A program made the translations under genes and the position numbers. A model generated the notes under the pieces. It made no database searches. It was given only the letters and a program-made list of their open reading frames with translations, and was not told where the DNA came from. A stretch of 64,000 nucleotides of DNA from Methyloligella sp. (GTDB taxonomy: Bacteria > Pseudomonadota > Alphaproteobacteria > Rhizobiales > HXMU1428-3), in NCBI GenBank assembly GCA_021604645.1, contig BQJJ01000004.1, forward strand, positions 216,276-280,275. The letters run 5' to 3'. Positions 9,384 to 18,644 of this stretch are shown one piece after another (positions within the stretch are counted from its first letter, which is position 1; each line of letters begins with the position of its first letter).

Positions 9384-9572
9384 TTAGGCATCCATGAAAA
9401 TGACAGTCATTAAGATGCAAACTGCTACGAATTGTAGACCGACACGCCATCGCATGAGCCTTTGACTTAAATTTGGGTTGGTGCCTCGCATCATATTCCA
9501 CAGTCCCAGGCATAGAACTATAAAGACTAAAACAACAGCAATTGGTGCGACCATGTAGGCTAGATTTTCCAT
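9384..9572 (-). CDS. Twin-transmembrane (HIG1-like) small membrane protein
   Basis: 62 residues with two hydrophobic helices (about 5-26 and 45-60) separated by the loop MMRGTNPNLSQRLMRWRVGLQ. The N-x-SQ-x-LMRWRV pattern is that of the alphaproteobacterial twin-transmembrane / HIG1-related proteins. The exact function in bacteria is unknown to me; mitochondrial HIG1 proteins associate with respiratory complexes. Placed 141 bases upstream of the adenosyltransferase gene in the same direction, a conserved neighbourhood. Confidence 0.8.
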   Translation of the reverse strand: MENLAYMVAPIAVVLVFIVLCLGLWNMMRGTNPNLSQRLMRWRVGLQFVAVCILMTVIFMDA

Positions 9573-9646
9573 ATTCTTCTATCTTCTAAAACTCATAGTT
9601 GGTTGGGCTTTGATACAAAATTTTCCATCCGGATTGTTCGATAAAA

Positions 9647-10471
9647 TCAATTGTTTATCAGTATTTTATCTATCATTTTGGTTGGTAAAAAACGTTTTGC
9701 ATAGGCCAATACATATGTTGGCACAGTTACATAATAACGGATTTTTGGGTTTTTGCTAGTGAGGGCGTGGATTAGCTTATCAACGACAACATCTGGTTCT
9801 AATTTAAACTTGTCTGTACCGCCTTTTTTCATAGCGGCTATCCTTTTTCTGTAACTTTCTTTATGAGGAGAATTTTCTGTATCGATATTCTCTTCATAGG
9901 CCTTTAAGCATCTAGGGACAAATTCTGTTCTGATGGGGCCAGGTTCTATGATGGCGACTTTTATGTTCGTTTCTCTTAGTTCTTGGCGCATTGCATCTGA
10001 TAGAGCTTCAACGGCATATTTAGAGGCGTTATATGCCCCTCTGTAATGGGCGCTAACAAAGCCGAAGATGCTTGAGCATTGGACAATGCGACCTTCATTA
10101 TTTTCACGCATAGCTGGTATTAACTGTCTTGTAAGATCGTGCCAGCCAAAAAAATTGGTTTCAAATTGCTCTCTTAATACCTCTGTTGGTAAATCTTCTA
10201 CAGCGCCTGGCTGACCATAGGCTCCATTGTTAAAAAGAGCGAAGAGTTTACCATCTGTTTGTTTTAAAACTTCATCAGCAACCGTTTTGATTGAGGCCTC
10301 ATCTCGATAATCCATATAAAGAGCTGTGACACCGAGGTCTTCTTCAAGCATTTTCAAGTCTTCAGGCTTTCGCGCAGTTGCGAAAACCTGCCATCCTTTT
10401 TCGTTGAGAATTTTTGCAGCGCATCTACCGATGCCAGTAGAGCAGCCGGTTATGAGAATTGATTTGGTCAT
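9647..10471 (-). CDS. SDR-family oxidoreductase
   Basis: 274 residues, classical short-chain dehydrogenase. NAD(P)-binding motif ITGCSTGIGRCAA at residues about 6-18, the NNGAYG strand near 90, catalytic Ser in VQCSSIFG and the YxxxK pair in YNASKYAVEALS. The PGPIRTEF segment follows. The C-terminus has a hydrophobic-basic tail (YVLAYAKRFLPTKMIDKILI). Substrate cannot be named; the closest general type is the COG0300/DltE-like SDRs. Confidence 0.88.
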   Translation of the reverse strand: MTKSILITGCSTGIGRCAAKILNEKGWQVFATARKPEDLKMLEEDLGVTALYMDYRDEASIKTVADEVLKQTDGKLFALFNNGAYGQPGAVEDLPTEVLREQFETNFFGWHDLTRQLIPAMRENNEGRIVQCSSIFGFVSAHYRGAYNASKYAVEALSDAMRQELRETNIKVAIIEPGPIRTEFVPRCLKAYEENIDTENSPHKESYRKRIAAMKKGGTDKFKLEPDVVVDKLIHALTSKNPKIRYYVTVPTYVLAYAKRFLPTKMIDKILINN

Positions 10472-10502
10472 GAAAATGAGCTTTTTTTGAATGTTTATGT
10501 TT

Positions 10503-10538
10503 GCGCTTTAGATTGCCCAGTTGTTGTAATTGGGTTAT
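10503..10538 (+). repeat. Family-1 repeat remnant
   Basis: Starts with GCGCTTTAGATTGCCCA, identical to the left half of simple family-1 units, but then the right arm is replaced by a different pairing (CCCAGTT with AATTGGG). It overlaps the stop codon of the META-domain gene. Confidence 0.5.
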
Positions 10539-10975
10539 TTAGTTGAGAAGCGGGCAAATTCTTTGTTGCCTTCTTTATAGAGAACGAGTTCTTCACCTTC
10601 AAATTTATAGGTTTTTACTTGCTCTAAACCTTCGGTATAGGTTTGTTCGATGGCCATTTTATTACCGACATTGCAGATCACTTGTGTAATGCCAATGCGG
10701 AAGAAATGAATGGTTTGATCTTTTCCTAATGAGTAAACGCCATCATAGATGTTGCAGGTGGATTGGCCTTCAATGCTGCCGTTTAAAAACTTGATAAACC
10801 CTAAATGAAGTTGTTTGTAAGTTTCTTTTTCATCTTTACTAATGGACTGAATGATCCATTTTTTATCTTCTAGCTTCTTTTTATTTTCTATTGACGTTGT
10901 TTCTGCAGCTAATGTGAGCGGCAGAACGCTGATTGAAATGACAAAAAAGATAGTTTTCATTATGAATTTGAACAT
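10535..10975 (-). CDS. Secreted META/HslJ-like domain protein
   Basis: 146 residues. Residues 1-23 form a signal peptide (two basic residues, long hydrophobic run, cleavage near LAAE). The mature part matches a META domain: WIIQSIS, GFIKFLNGSIEGQSTCNIYDGVYS, IGITQVICNVG and the closing ELVLYKEGNKEFARF; the two Cys (in STCN and VICN) occupy the conserved positions. META/HslJ proteins are periplasmic or lipoprotein-like with poorly known function. An AGGAG lies 7 bases before ATG 10975. Confidence 0.7.
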   Translation of the reverse strand: MFKFIMKTIFFVISISVLPLTLAAETTSIENKKKLEDKKWIIQSISKDEKETYKQLHLGFIKFLNGSIEGQSTCNIYDGVYSLGKDQTIHFFRIGITQVICNVGNKMAIEQTYTEGLEQVKTYKFEGEELVLYKEGNKEFARFSTK

Positions 10976-11267
10976 TCACAGCTCCTGGATCAGTCGTTTG
11001 TTTTCTTTAAAAATGATAAGCATCTTTTAATAGTGTTAGTCAATTTAGATGGTGAATTTTAGGCTTGTTGTGGTTTGATTTTTCTTTTTAAGACCAATCA
11101 TTTGTTTGATTTAAACTTTTTATGTCTAGAAAGTTGGTTTTTCTTCACATTGTTATAAATTTCGTGGTTTATCTGCTAACAATATCTGGGATTGGTTTTG
11201 TTTGGGAGAATTCAAACGTTTCGGGGATGATGGCGTTTGGATTTAGGACTACTAAATTGGGGGTATT

Positions 11268-12173
11268 ATGCTGGTTTCTTATGTTGTGACTTTTTATAAT
11301 AAGTTTGAATTTATTTCCTCACTGATTAGCAGCATTGAAACTCAAGAGGGAAACTTTGAAAAGCAACTTATCATTGCTGATGATTGTTCTGAAGAGCGAG
11401 AGCTTGCACAGCTTAAAGCTTTTGTTGCGGCATATGATTTGTTTCCGATAAAAATTATTTCTTCTTCTCAAAATACAGGGCCAGCTCAATGTTTTAATCG
11501 TGGTTTAGAAGCGGTTGACGGCGGCGTGGTTATTGCCATTGATGCTGATGATGTTTTTGTACCATCAGCGACATCTTATTATCTTGAGCAGATGCAGTCT
11601 CATTCGGCCGATTTTATTTATGGCAGGCGCCGGAAGTGTGGCCATAAAAAAAATGATAAAACTGAATTTGAAGTGATTGATGATCCTTTGGATTATGTGA
11701 TTAAAAATAATATTGTTCATATGTGTTTTGCAGCCAAAACAGAGGTGCTGCGCCGTGTTGGTGGGGCTGATCCTCGGTTGTTTATTCAGGATCAATCGCT
11801 TCCTTTGCGATTGGCGTCTGGCGCGAAACGTATGGTGCGTTCTGAAGTGGTGACTGTTTATATTAATAGTGATGAGGATGGATTATCTAAAAATGTTGCG
11901 CAGCAACATTATGATCGATTTTGGATGGTGATGAATTTTTTAGATGATCATTCAGGTCTGTCACAATCTGTTCGCTCTGGGTTAAAGGATATTGCTCGGT
12001 CCTCTCTTTGGAAGATGGATCGTGATAAGGGTGCGTTGAAGTTATCATCTCCGCATTTTTGGACTTATATTTTAGGCCGATTGTTTGGTGTAAGTCCGAC
12101 TATCAACAAATTAAAACTTGCAGCCGAAGAAGTGTTTAAAGGAGAAAATATTCGGCGGGTTGGCCATGAATAG
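11268..12173 (+). CDS. Glycosyltransferase, family 2 (GT-A fold)
   Basis: 301 residues beginning MLVSYVVTFYNKFEFISSLISSI, the typical GT2 N-terminal strand. The first acidic motif is IIADDCSE and the DxD metal/nucleotide site is VVIAIDADDVF near residue 90. It should transfer a sugar from a nucleotide-sugar at the cytoplasmic side of the membrane, probably to a surface polysaccharide. It overlaps the next glycosyltransferase gene, forming a two-gene unit. Acceptor and donor unknown. Confidence 0.85.
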   Translation: MLVSYVVTFYNKFEFISSLISSIETQEGNFEKQLIIADDCSEERELAQLKAFVAAYDLFPIKIISSSQNTGPAQCFNRGLEAVDGGVVIAIDADDVFVPSATSYYLEQMQSHSADFIYGRRRKCGHKKNDKTEFEVIDDPLDYVIKNNIVHMCFAAKTEVLRRVGGADPRLFIQDQSLPLRLASGAKRMVRSEVVTVYINSDEDGLSKNVAQQHYDRFWMVMNFLDDHSGLSQSVRSGLKDIARSSLWKMDRDKGALKLSSPHFWTYILGRLFGVSPTINKLKLAAEEVFKGENIRRVGHE

Positions 12174-13260
12174 GCAGGTACACTTTATGGGAAAGAAAAT
12201 TGCAATAATTTTACCTTACCGAGCTAACTTCAATCCAGCCACTGCTGGGGGGCTTGAGATCGGTGTTTTTTATCAGAATAAATCGAGCACTTTTCTAGAT
12301 GGTATCACAGTTTATGGCGGACCTCAGGACGCTCCGTATAGTGATGTGCCTTATAGATCTGTTCCGCTTGGTGCCTATCGGATGTTTGGAAAAAATGGTG
12401 GGTTGTCACGGGCGTTAAAAAATATCTGGGATAAAGATCTACCGGATATGTTTGAGGTGCATAATCGGGCCACTGTTTTTATGAATTTGGTTTCCCTTGT
12501 GCCTGATATCCCATCCGTTCTTTATTTGCATAATGTCCCGCAAACTATAAAGGGTCTAAAAACGGCCTCTGAGCGCGCGAGGGTTTTAGAAAAAGCTAGT
12601 GCGATTGTTTGCTGTAGCTCTTGGGTTAAACAGCGGTTTTGTGAAGGCTTAAGTGGTGATTTTTCCAAGCTGCATATTGTTGTTAATGGAGTGCCACGCC
12701 CTTGGGAGAAAAAACCGAAAAAAGAGAAATTAATTTTGTTTCCTAATCGTTTGATTAAAGATAAAGGGACGGAACTTTTTGCTGAAGCGCTTGCGCATGT
12801 TTTACCTCGTTATCCTGAATGGAGGTGCATGTTTGTTGGCGCTGGTGACCAGGATGTGCTCTCTAATCTTGATCGGATATTAAAACCGCTCGGGAGTAGG
12901 GCTGAAGTTCATGGGCTGATGCCCTATGATGAAATTTTGGATTTATTTGCTCGCTCTTCCATTATTGGGGTTCCTGTTTTTTGTGATGAGGCATTTGGCC
13001 GGACGGCTGCAGAAGCTTTGGCTGCTGGTGCGGCTTTGATTGCGACCAACAAAGGAGGCTTGGATGATATATTGCAAAGAGCTGGAATTTGTGTGGAGCC
13101 AACCGTTGAAAGTATGGCAGACGCGCTTGAGTTATTGGTTGGCGAGAGGGAAGAGCTCATAAAAGAACAGGAAAAATCCTGGACAAATTTTGATTACAGC
13201 GTTGAGCAGTCAGCTTCACAGCTTGAAGCTGTTAGGGAACGGTTATTTGAAATTTCGTGA
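12166..13260 (+). CDS. Glycosyltransferase, family 4 type (GT-B fold)
   Basis: A GT-B protein with the C-terminal donor domain clear: ILFPNRLIKDKGTELFAEAL, CMFVGAGDQ, AEVHGLMPYDEILDLFARSSIIGVPVFCDEAFGRTAAEALAAG, which contains the E-x7-E nucleotide-sugar motif, then ATNKGGLDDIL. The start is uncertain: ATG 12166 overlaps the previous gene by 8 bases, while ATG 12187 (MGKKIAIILPYR) has a better AGGCAGGT upstream and starts at the expected first strand. Coupled to the GT2 gene, so both likely build one glycan. Confidence 0.85.
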   Translation: MNRQVHFMGKKIAIILPYRANFNPATAGGLEIGVFYQNKSSTFLDGITVYGGPQDAPYSDVPYRSVPLGAYRMFGKNGGLSRALKNIWDKDLPDMFEVHNRATVFMNLVSLVPDIPSVLYLHNVPQTIKGLKTASERARVLEKASAIVCCSSWVKQRFCEGLSGDFSKLHIVVNGVPRPWEKKPKKEKLILFPNRLIKDKGTELFAEALAHVLPRYPEWRCMFVGAGDQDVLSNLDRILKPLGSRAEVHGLMPYDEILDLFARSSIIGVPVFCDEAFGRTAAEALAAGAALIATNKGGLDDILQRAGICVEPTVESMADALELLVGEREELIKEQEKSWTNFDYSVEQSASQLEAVRERLFEIS

Positions 13261-13350
13261 TTATTTATGTGCGGGACTTTTGGTTTTATCTATTGATTTT
13301 GTTTCTGAAGTTTCTTTAATAGACGATTGATTTTATGTTTGTTTCATTTT

Positions 13351-13387
13351 ATGCCACTTTTAAGGTGTTACCTCTTTTAAATGGCAT
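13351..13387 (+). promoter_or_regulatory. Hairpin in the terC leader
   Basis: ATGCCA and TGGCAT close a stem that contains a smaller AGGT-GTT-ACCT hairpin, ending 38 bases before the terC ATG. It lacks the conserved parts of the yybP-ykoY manganese riboswitch found before many terC genes. Function, if any, unknown. Confidence 0.35.
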
Positions 13388-13424
13388 CGATGGTTTTACG
13401 TTTTTAATAAATGGGGGATGAGTT

Positions 13425-14219
13425 ATGGAAGTTTTATTTACAGCTGAGGGGATGTTTACTCTCTTCATGCTTGTGGTGTTACAAGCTGTTCTAGGCTTTG
13501 ATAATTTGCTTTATATTTCAATTGAATCCAAGCGAGTTGAAGCCGATAAGCAAGCCTATGTTCGCCGACTTGGCGTTGGTCTTGCAATTATTCTACGGAT
13601 TGTACTTTTATTTGTTATCCTCAAGGCTGTGAAAGCTTTGCAAGGAACAATCTTTAGTTTTGATATTCCAGAGATTGCGAAGGGTGCGATTAGTGGGCAT
13701 TCCTTAATCGTTTTGTTTGGTGGCGCTTTTATTATTTATACTGCCATCAAAGAGATCACGCATCTATTGGTTGTGAATAATCTTGAAGATGAGAATGGTG
13801 GGCCGACCCGCTCTATTGCGAAATCAGTTTTCTTGATTGTTCTGATGAACCTTGTTTTCTCTTTTGATTCTATTTTGTCTGCTATGGCTCTTACAGATAG
13901 TTTTTGGATTATGGCTATAGCTATTGTGATTTCAGGTGTCCTGATGATTTGGTTGGCGGATCATGTAGCTGTTTTTCTTGAGAAGAACCGGATGTATGAA
14001 GTCTTGGGTCTGTTCATTTTGTTTATTGTAGGCATTCTACTTGTTAGTGAAGGTGGGCATCTATCACATCTTGAGTTCTTTGGTCATCCAGTTGAAGCGA
14101 TGTCTAAATCAACCTTCTATTTTGTTCTCTTTGTTCTTGTTGTTGTTGATGTGGTGCAGGGGCAGTATCAAAAGAAACTTATGCGAGCTGAGGCTCTTAA
14201 AAAATCTAAAGTCGCTTAG
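13425..14219 (+). CDS. TerC-family integral membrane protein
   Basis: 264 residues with seven to nine hydrophobic segments. The two family motifs with acidic residues in the membrane are present: VLGFDNLLYISIES near residue 22 and LVFSFDSILSAMALTD near 146. TerC/Alx/MeeF-type proteins are linked to manganese export and to tellurium resistance loci; manganese is the more likely substrate for a lone chromosomal gene. Strong GGGGGAT before ATG 13425. Ends at a shared bidirectional terminator. Confidence 0.87.
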   Translation: MEVLFTAEGMFTLFMLVVLQAVLGFDNLLYISIESKRVEADKQAYVRRLGVGLAIILRIVLLFVILKAVKALQGTIFSFDIPEIAKGAISGHSLIVLFGGAFIIYTAIKEITHLLVVNNLEDENGGPTRSIAKSVFLIVLMNLVFSFDSILSAMALTDSFWIMAIAIVISGVLMIWLADHVAVFLEKNRMYEVLGLFILFIVGILLVSEGGHLSHLEFFGHPVEAMSKSTFYFVLFVLVVVDVVQGQYQKKLMRAEALKKSKVA

Positions 14220-14243
14220 GTTCTTTAATGTGAAGCTAAAACT

Positions 14244-14271
14244 AAAGCCCGGAAATTGCTTTCCGGGCTTT
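14244..14271. terminator. Bidirectional intrinsic terminator
   Basis: AAAGCCCGGAAA and TTTCCGGGCTTT form a 12-bp perfect stem with a TTGC loop between the convergent terC and chemoreceptor genes, with A/T tracts serving as U-runs both ways. Confidence 0.9.
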
Positions 14272-14299
14272 AATCATTTGGGGAATTTATCTGTTTATA

Positions 14300-15790
14300 T
14301 TATAGGGCTCTTACTTCGAGTAAGAATTCGGCGACGCGCTCTTTTAAATTCTCTGCGTTGCCAGATAGATCTGTTGCTGCTGTTTCGACGGAGTTTGCAA
14401 CTTGGCCAGATTGAGATGAGGCTTGAGATACACCTTCAATATTTTGAGCCACTTGCTGAGTTGCTGCTGATTGTTCTTCGACAGCCGCTGCAATGGTTGA
14501 TGAAATTTCTGCAATTTCAGAAATAATCTTTTTGATGGCTCCCATGGATTCAACAGTAGATTCTGTTGAGTTTTGGATTTCATCAATTTGTTGAGCTATA
14601 TCTTGTGTGGCTTTTGATGTTTGGGAGGCAAGCTCTTTTACTTCAGAGGCAACAACCGCAAAGCCTTTGCCAGATTCGCCGGCTCTTGCTGCTTCAATCG
14701 TTGCGTTTAAGGCCAACAGATTGGTTTGGTCTGCGATCTCTTGAATGATGTTGACAACTTCACCAATTTTAACAGCTGCATGGCTCATGCCATTGATCAG
14801 GCTATCTGAATGTTCGGCAGCTTCAACGGCATCATTTGCCACTTTGGTTGAAGAAGCAACTTGAACAGATATTTCAGTAATTGCATTTGATAATTCTGAT
14901 GAGGCAGTTGAGACGCCATCAGCTTGGGTGTTTGTTTCTTCAGCTGCTGCTGAAAGCGTTGTGGCATTTTCTCGCATATCACCAGCTGAGGCTAAAACTT
15001 GCTCAACAACTGTAGCCACATTCTCTTCGAAGGTATCGGCCAGCTTGACTTGACTTGTTGCAACTGTCCAAGTGAGCATTGGTCCAACATATGTTCCATC
15101 ATTATCTATAATTGCTGATGCAGATAGATCTAGAGTTTCTTCGCCGAGTTTAATTTTTGTTCGATAGGGAAGATTATCTGCTGAAGCCAGGAGATTGCGC
15201 TGATGGGCTGGGTTTTTATGGAAGACGTCAATGCAAGTGCCCTTTAGCTTATCTACCGGAACAGGTAATAAGCTTTGTAAGGGACGTAACGTATTTAGAG
15301 ATGTTTCATTTATAAGTTCGATTTCAAGGGTGTCTTTGTTGGCGAACATAACATTAACGGGCATTTTATTGATCATTTGCTCGCGCAGCTTGTTTTCTTT
15401 TTCTGCCATGACTTTATCAGTTACGACTGACCAAGATAGGACTGGGCCTACATATTTGCCATTTTCGTATATGGCTTCGACGTGTAGGTCTAGATATTCA
15501 CCGCCAACTTCAATTTGCGTTGAGTGAGGAAGGTTATTTGGATTTTTCAGCATTTCCCTTTGGTGCTGAGGGTTTTTATGAAAAATATCGATGGATTGCC
15601 CCATGATATCTTCAGCTTTACAAGGGAGGACATGTTCGATTTTTTTTAGATTTTCAATTGTCGATTTGTTGATATAGACAATTTTGAAATCTTCCAGGTC
15701 ACATCTCATAACGGATAGAGGAAGTGTTTCTACGATTGATTCAAATACTTTACTGGAATTGCCTTTAAATTTTTTTGACAAGGATTTCAT
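14300..15790 (-). CDS. Soluble methyl-accepting chemotaxis protein with two PAS domains
   Basis: 496 residues with no transmembrane segment. Two tandem PAS domains (about 15-125 and 135-250) are clearly duplicated: both carry DIFHKNPxHQR and YVGPxLxW. After them come the signalling helices with the hairpin tip [38 protein letters not shown] near 360-400. No HAMP domain. It should form cytoplasmic receptor arrays and control CheA; the PAS ligand (for example redox cofactor, haem or none) is not evident. The flagellar genes later in the window fit its use in motility. An F-x-x-E-V-R-A-L tail lacks a CheR-binding pentapeptide. Confidence 0.9.
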   Translation of the reverse strand: MKSLSKKFKGNSSKVFESIVETLPLSVMRCDLEDFKIVYINKSTIENLKKIEHVLPCKAEDIMGQSIDIFHKNPQHQREMLKNPNNLPHSTQIEVGGEYLDLHVEAIYENGKYVGPVLSWSVVTDKVMAEKENKLREQMINKMPVNVMFANKDTLEIELINETSLNTLRPLQSLLPVPVDKLKGTCIDVFHKNPAHQRNLLASADNLPYRTKIKLGEETLDLSASAIIDNDGTYVGPMLTWTVATSQVKLADTFEENVATVVEQVLASAGDMRENATTLSAAAEETNTQADGVSTASSELSNAITEISVQVASSTKVANDAVEAAEHSDSLINGMSHAAVKIGEVVNIIQEIADQTNLLALNATIEAARAGESGKGFAVVASEVKELASQTSKATQDIAQQIDEIQNSTESTVESMGAIKKIISEIAEISSTIAAAVEEQSAATQQVAQNIEGVSQASSQSGQVANSVETAATDLSGNAENLKERVAEFLLEVRAL

Positions 15791-16135
15791 CTTAATTTCC
15801 CCAGGACGTTATGTGATGTTTGCTCTCATTATCTTTATTCAATCACTAGAAACGAAATTTGGAGCTATCTATTAAACAGCTTGATTGTCTTCATCCTTAG
15901 GTTTTTAAGGTAAACTTTTGGTAAAGATTTTCAATCAAAGGTTTTAATTTCTTAGTAACAATACACTTTATTGGTGTTTTTTTTGGTTTGGTTACTATTT
16001 TTAAGTTATTTTTAGTTGCTTAATAGCACCAGTGTTGCTTTTGACATACTATTTCCACAGACTGGCCTTTTTGTTGCCGCCAAGTTTTTTGATCTTTCTT
16101 CAAGAAGAAAAGTAAGATTCTTTTAGGAGAGAATT
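15791..16135. other. AT-rich divergent intergenic region
   Basis: Gap between the divergent chemoreceptor and methyltransferase genes. It must hold promoters for both. I see no tRNA, riboswitch or repeat here. A Shine-Dalgarno TAGGAGAG precedes the ATG at 16136. Confidence 0.5.
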
Positions 16136-16894
16136 ATGAGGTCCAAGGGTGACCAATCGTTCAAAGTGCAGCGTGAAAAAGAGGCCTTTGATAAAAGACT
16201 AATGGATAATGAGAAGGGCGATGCCGCGCGAAACACTTGTTATCGCAATGATAATGGGCCCCAAAAAGATCGATTTAATGAGGTCTTTGATAAAGCTTTA
16301 GGACAACAACGATTTGACCTTGGATTATATCCTGGCAATTTTTTATTAGGTCGCCAGCATATTCTGCCTCAAGCATCAGGTGATATTCTGGAACTTGGTG
16401 TGCGACGTGGGCGAAACCTACCTTTTTATAAGCCACAGAATGTTCGTTCATTTGTTGGAGTTGATCATTCTCCGAATGTTAGGCAGATTTGCCAAATGGC
16501 GCGGAAAGTAAATTTCCCAGTGGAAGTCGTTGCTTCAATGCCAGATGCTCTTTCTTTACCAAATGAAAGTATGGATTGTGTTGTTAGTACCTATACTCTT
16601 TGTTCTGTAAAGCATCCGCAAAAAGTTATGAGCGAAATCTGGCGTGTTTTACGACCTGGTGGCATGCTTTTGTTTTGTGAAGAAGGGCGACATCCATCCC
16701 GGCATGTGGCGTTTCTACAGGATAAATTAACACCTCTATGGCGACGTTTTTCTTTTGGTAGATCTTTAAATCGGAATATGTTTCGGCTTATTTCAGGAGC
16801 TGGTTTTAAAATGGACTTTTTTGAAATGGACCGGCCACCGCTTAAACCTCCCATTCTTGGTTATCATTATGCGGGGATCGCAGTTAAACTCTGA
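16136..16894 (+). CDS. Class I SAM-dependent methyltransferase (METTL7/UbiE-like)
   Basis: 252 residues with a charged N-terminal segment of about 50 residues before the methyltransferase core. The SAM loop is DILELGVRRGRNLPFY (about 81-96), then FVGVDHSP, a DALSLPNESMDCVVSTYTLCSV strand IV, and EIWRVLRPGGMLLFCEEGRHP. The combination CSVxxPxxVMxEIWRVLRPGG with a following LTPLWRRFSFGRSLNR is typical of the METTL7-related bacterial methyltransferases. Glycines in motif I are partly replaced (GVRRGR rather than GxGxG). Substrate unknown. A family-2 repeat starts 29 bases after the stop. Confidence 0.82.
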   Translation: MRSKGDQSFKVQREKEAFDKRLMDNEKGDAARNTCYRNDNGPQKDRFNEVFDKALGQQRFDLGLYPGNFLLGRQHILPQASGDILELGVRRGRNLPFYKPQNVRSFVGVDHSPNVRQICQMARKVNFPVEVVASMPDALSLPNESMDCVVSTYTLCSVKHPQKVMSEIWRVLRPGGMLLFCEEGRHPSRHVAFLQDKLTPLWRRFSFGRSLNRNMFRLISGAGFKMDFFEMDRPPLKPPILGYHYAGIAVKL

Positions 16895-16922
16895 TTGGCT
16901 CACGGGCTATTGCTTTTTTTCT

Positions 16923-17036
16923 CTCACGGCTATTCCAAGCGCTTAAGGCGCTTGGGCCTCCGAGGGGCGGTGCTAAGCACCGGACGCCTTTGGCGTCATG
17001 TCCCCCAGCCCGAAAATGGGCTGAGCTCCTTCTTCA
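16923..17036 (+). repeat. Family-2 multi-hairpin repeat, full copy A
   Basis: Four consecutive hairpins: CCAAGCGC/GCGCTTGG (16935-16955), GGTGC-TAA-GCACC, GACGCC-TTT-GGCGTC and CAGCCC/GGGCTG, followed by GCTCCTTCTTC. It lies between the convergent methyltransferase and FemAB-like genes. The shared words with copies B and C are CTCACGG, CTCCGA, GGGGCGGTGCT, CATGTCC/CATGCCC and CCTTCTTC. Confidence 0.8.
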
Positions 17037-17060
17037 GAATTTAAGATGGAGATTTTTTTT

Positions 17061-17121
17061 AGTTGCACTTTTTATGTGAGTCTTCAGTTGCCCACTAGCA
17101 ATCAGCATAAGTAACCGCGCT
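17061..17121 (+). repeat. Nested family-1 stem-loop next to family-2 copy A
   Basis: Outer AGTTGC ... GTAACCGCGCT encloses an inner CTTCAGTTGC-CCACTA-GCAAT unit. The right end overlaps the stop codon of the FemAB-like gene (17120). With copy A it makes a composite of about 200 bases. Confidence 0.7.
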
Positions 17122-18364
17122 AATTACGCTTTAAAATTGATTTTGGATTTTTGGCGATTTTTGAAACTGATTGTGCTGCTTTTTTAAGAGCAGGTCGTGT
17201 GCGTTTTAGGTAAGCTTCTTCATAAAGGCGGCCCTTTATGCTTGTGCTATAGGCAAAGTCATAGACCGGAACGGATTGTTCAGTCCATTCAAATTTATAT
17301 GGATCACCTGGTGCAAAGAGATCAATTACTTTCACGCCTTTTTCAATAAGAGCTGCAATTGTATCCTGCATTTGTAAACTGCCTGGGCTATGGGCTATGT
17401 AAGTGGGGTCATAAACACCTAAATGGGCACCATAATAATCTTTGACTAAAATTCCGATTTCTATGGCTGCTGGGTGATTGTCGACGCACAGCTCAGATAC
17501 TTTAATATTAACGGAGTGATTATTCTCTTTAGTCGCAGCATCGAAGAATTGATCTATGATTGTGCTGCTGAAAGCTGGTGAAATTGTTTTGGTCGCTTTG
17601 AGCCAATCCCTTTTGAGATTGATTGCATGATTAGCTGCTCGGTTTGCGTCTCCCCCTTCATCATATAGGTTAAAGGTTAGAGGTCCTTTTTCCTCTAATT
17701 TTCGTCTATGACGTCTTTTGGCTTTGCGACTGCGCTGGGAGTACCTTTTATTAAATTCTGTGAAATTTTCATCACCTCTGACTTCAATATAAGGCGCTTC
17801 TGTTTCTTCTAGAATGGTCGCGTTATACATTTCCAATAGAGGTGTGATGGCTGCGTCAAAGCGAGTTTTTCTGAGGTGAAATAAATCTGGCTTTATGGTT
17901 TCGTTTATATAATTAAACCCAGCTTTCAACCAGTGGAGGTTTTGAGCATTTTCTTTTATTAGAATGTCACCATATTGGCTGACGGGTTCACCAATCCATT
18001 TTAAAAGCTTGAGGCCAAATTTATTTTCTAAAATTAACGGGGCAACCAAGATCAGCTCATCGTCAATTTTACCTGTTAAGATGACCATGTTTCTTGGACA
18101 TAATTCGAATTGGTTGATCCAATGCCAAATCCAGTTATATGTTTGAAAGAGTTGTGTGCCTGTTCCGTGAGCTTCGAACAGTTCATTCCATTCTTGCTTT
18201 AATCCATCGAATTCTTTGGCTGTTTTTATGATGGAAAAGGATGGAGTGATTAGCTCATCGTTGAGGGATACTTTATTCAGTGATGCTTTTTTTTCTGATG
18301 ATGCATTCTCAAGTGGCGATGTATCGGCCTTTTTTTCTGGCGATTGATCGCTTGGGGACGTCAT
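17120..18364 (-). CDS. FemAB/CelD-like GNAT acyltransferase
   Basis: 414 residues with a BioF2-like GNAT_6 acetyltransferase domain (about 200-360): the basic segment YSQRSRKAKRRHRRKLEEKGPLTF, then CVDNHPAAIEIGILVKDYYGAHLGVYDPTY and SLQMQDTIAALIEKGVKVIDLFAPGDPYKFEWT. This is the layout of proteins annotated CelD or FemAB-related, active in exopolysaccharide acylation or peptide-linked modifications. The N-terminal 40 residues are low-complexity Ser/Lys/Glu and probably disordered. No operon partner; 280 bases to the next gene upstream. Confidence 0.8.
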   Translation of the reverse strand: MTSPSDQSPEKKADTSPLENASSEKKASLNKVSLNDELITPSFSIIKTAKEFDGLKQEWNELFEAHGTGTQLFQTYNWIWHWINQFELCPRNMVILTGKIDDELILVAPLILENKFGLKLLKWIGEPVSQYGDILIKENAQNLHWLKAGFNYINETIKPDLFHLRKTRFDAAITPLLEMYNATILEETEAPYIEVRGDENFTEFNKRYSQRSRKAKRRHRRKLEEKGPLTFNLYDEGGDANRAANHAINLKRDWLKATKTISPAFSSTIIDQFFDAATKENNHSVNIKVSELCVDNHPAAIEIGILVKDYYGAHLGVYDPTYIAHSPGSLQMQDTIAALIEKGVKVIDLFAPGDPYKFEWTEQSVPVYDFAYSTSIKGRLYEEAYLKRTRPALKKAAQSVSKIAKNPKSILKRN

Positions 18365-18498
18365 AACTCTTTTACTCCATACATACTTTTAAGGGTAGCA
18401 TTTAGCTAAACATCACAATGAAAAACCATATTTAACTTCCTATTTTAAAGGGAGTTTGGTTTTTCTTCAACTTAGCTATGGTGCGGGTTGTTAGTGCC

Positions 18499-18545
18499 TG
18501 TCATTTTACCTAAAACCGGTACCCACTTTTAGGTAACAAGCTCTA
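18499..18545 (+). repeat. Family-3 repeat (ACCGGTNNCCACTTTTAGGT type)
   Basis: ACCTAAAA and TTTTAGGT bracket CCGGTACCCAC to form a stem-loop. The right part, CCCACTTTTAGGTAACAAG, matches the 38245-38275 segment downstream of flgE in most positions. Similar ACCGG..CCACTTTT words are frequent intergenic repeats in Rhizobiales genomes by my recollection. Confidence 0.45.
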
Positions 18546-18644
18546 ATAACAAAAAGAAAATAGTTTTTGTTACTTTGGTCATTATTAGTATGACTTGGAA
18601 AGAATAAAATTTTGTTTATTTTAGCAATATTTTATTGCTGGACT

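Noticed and set aside
13261..13424. Manganese (yybP-ykoY) riboswitch before terC
   Set aside because: The conserved internal-loop sequences are absent; only a small nested hairpin is present.
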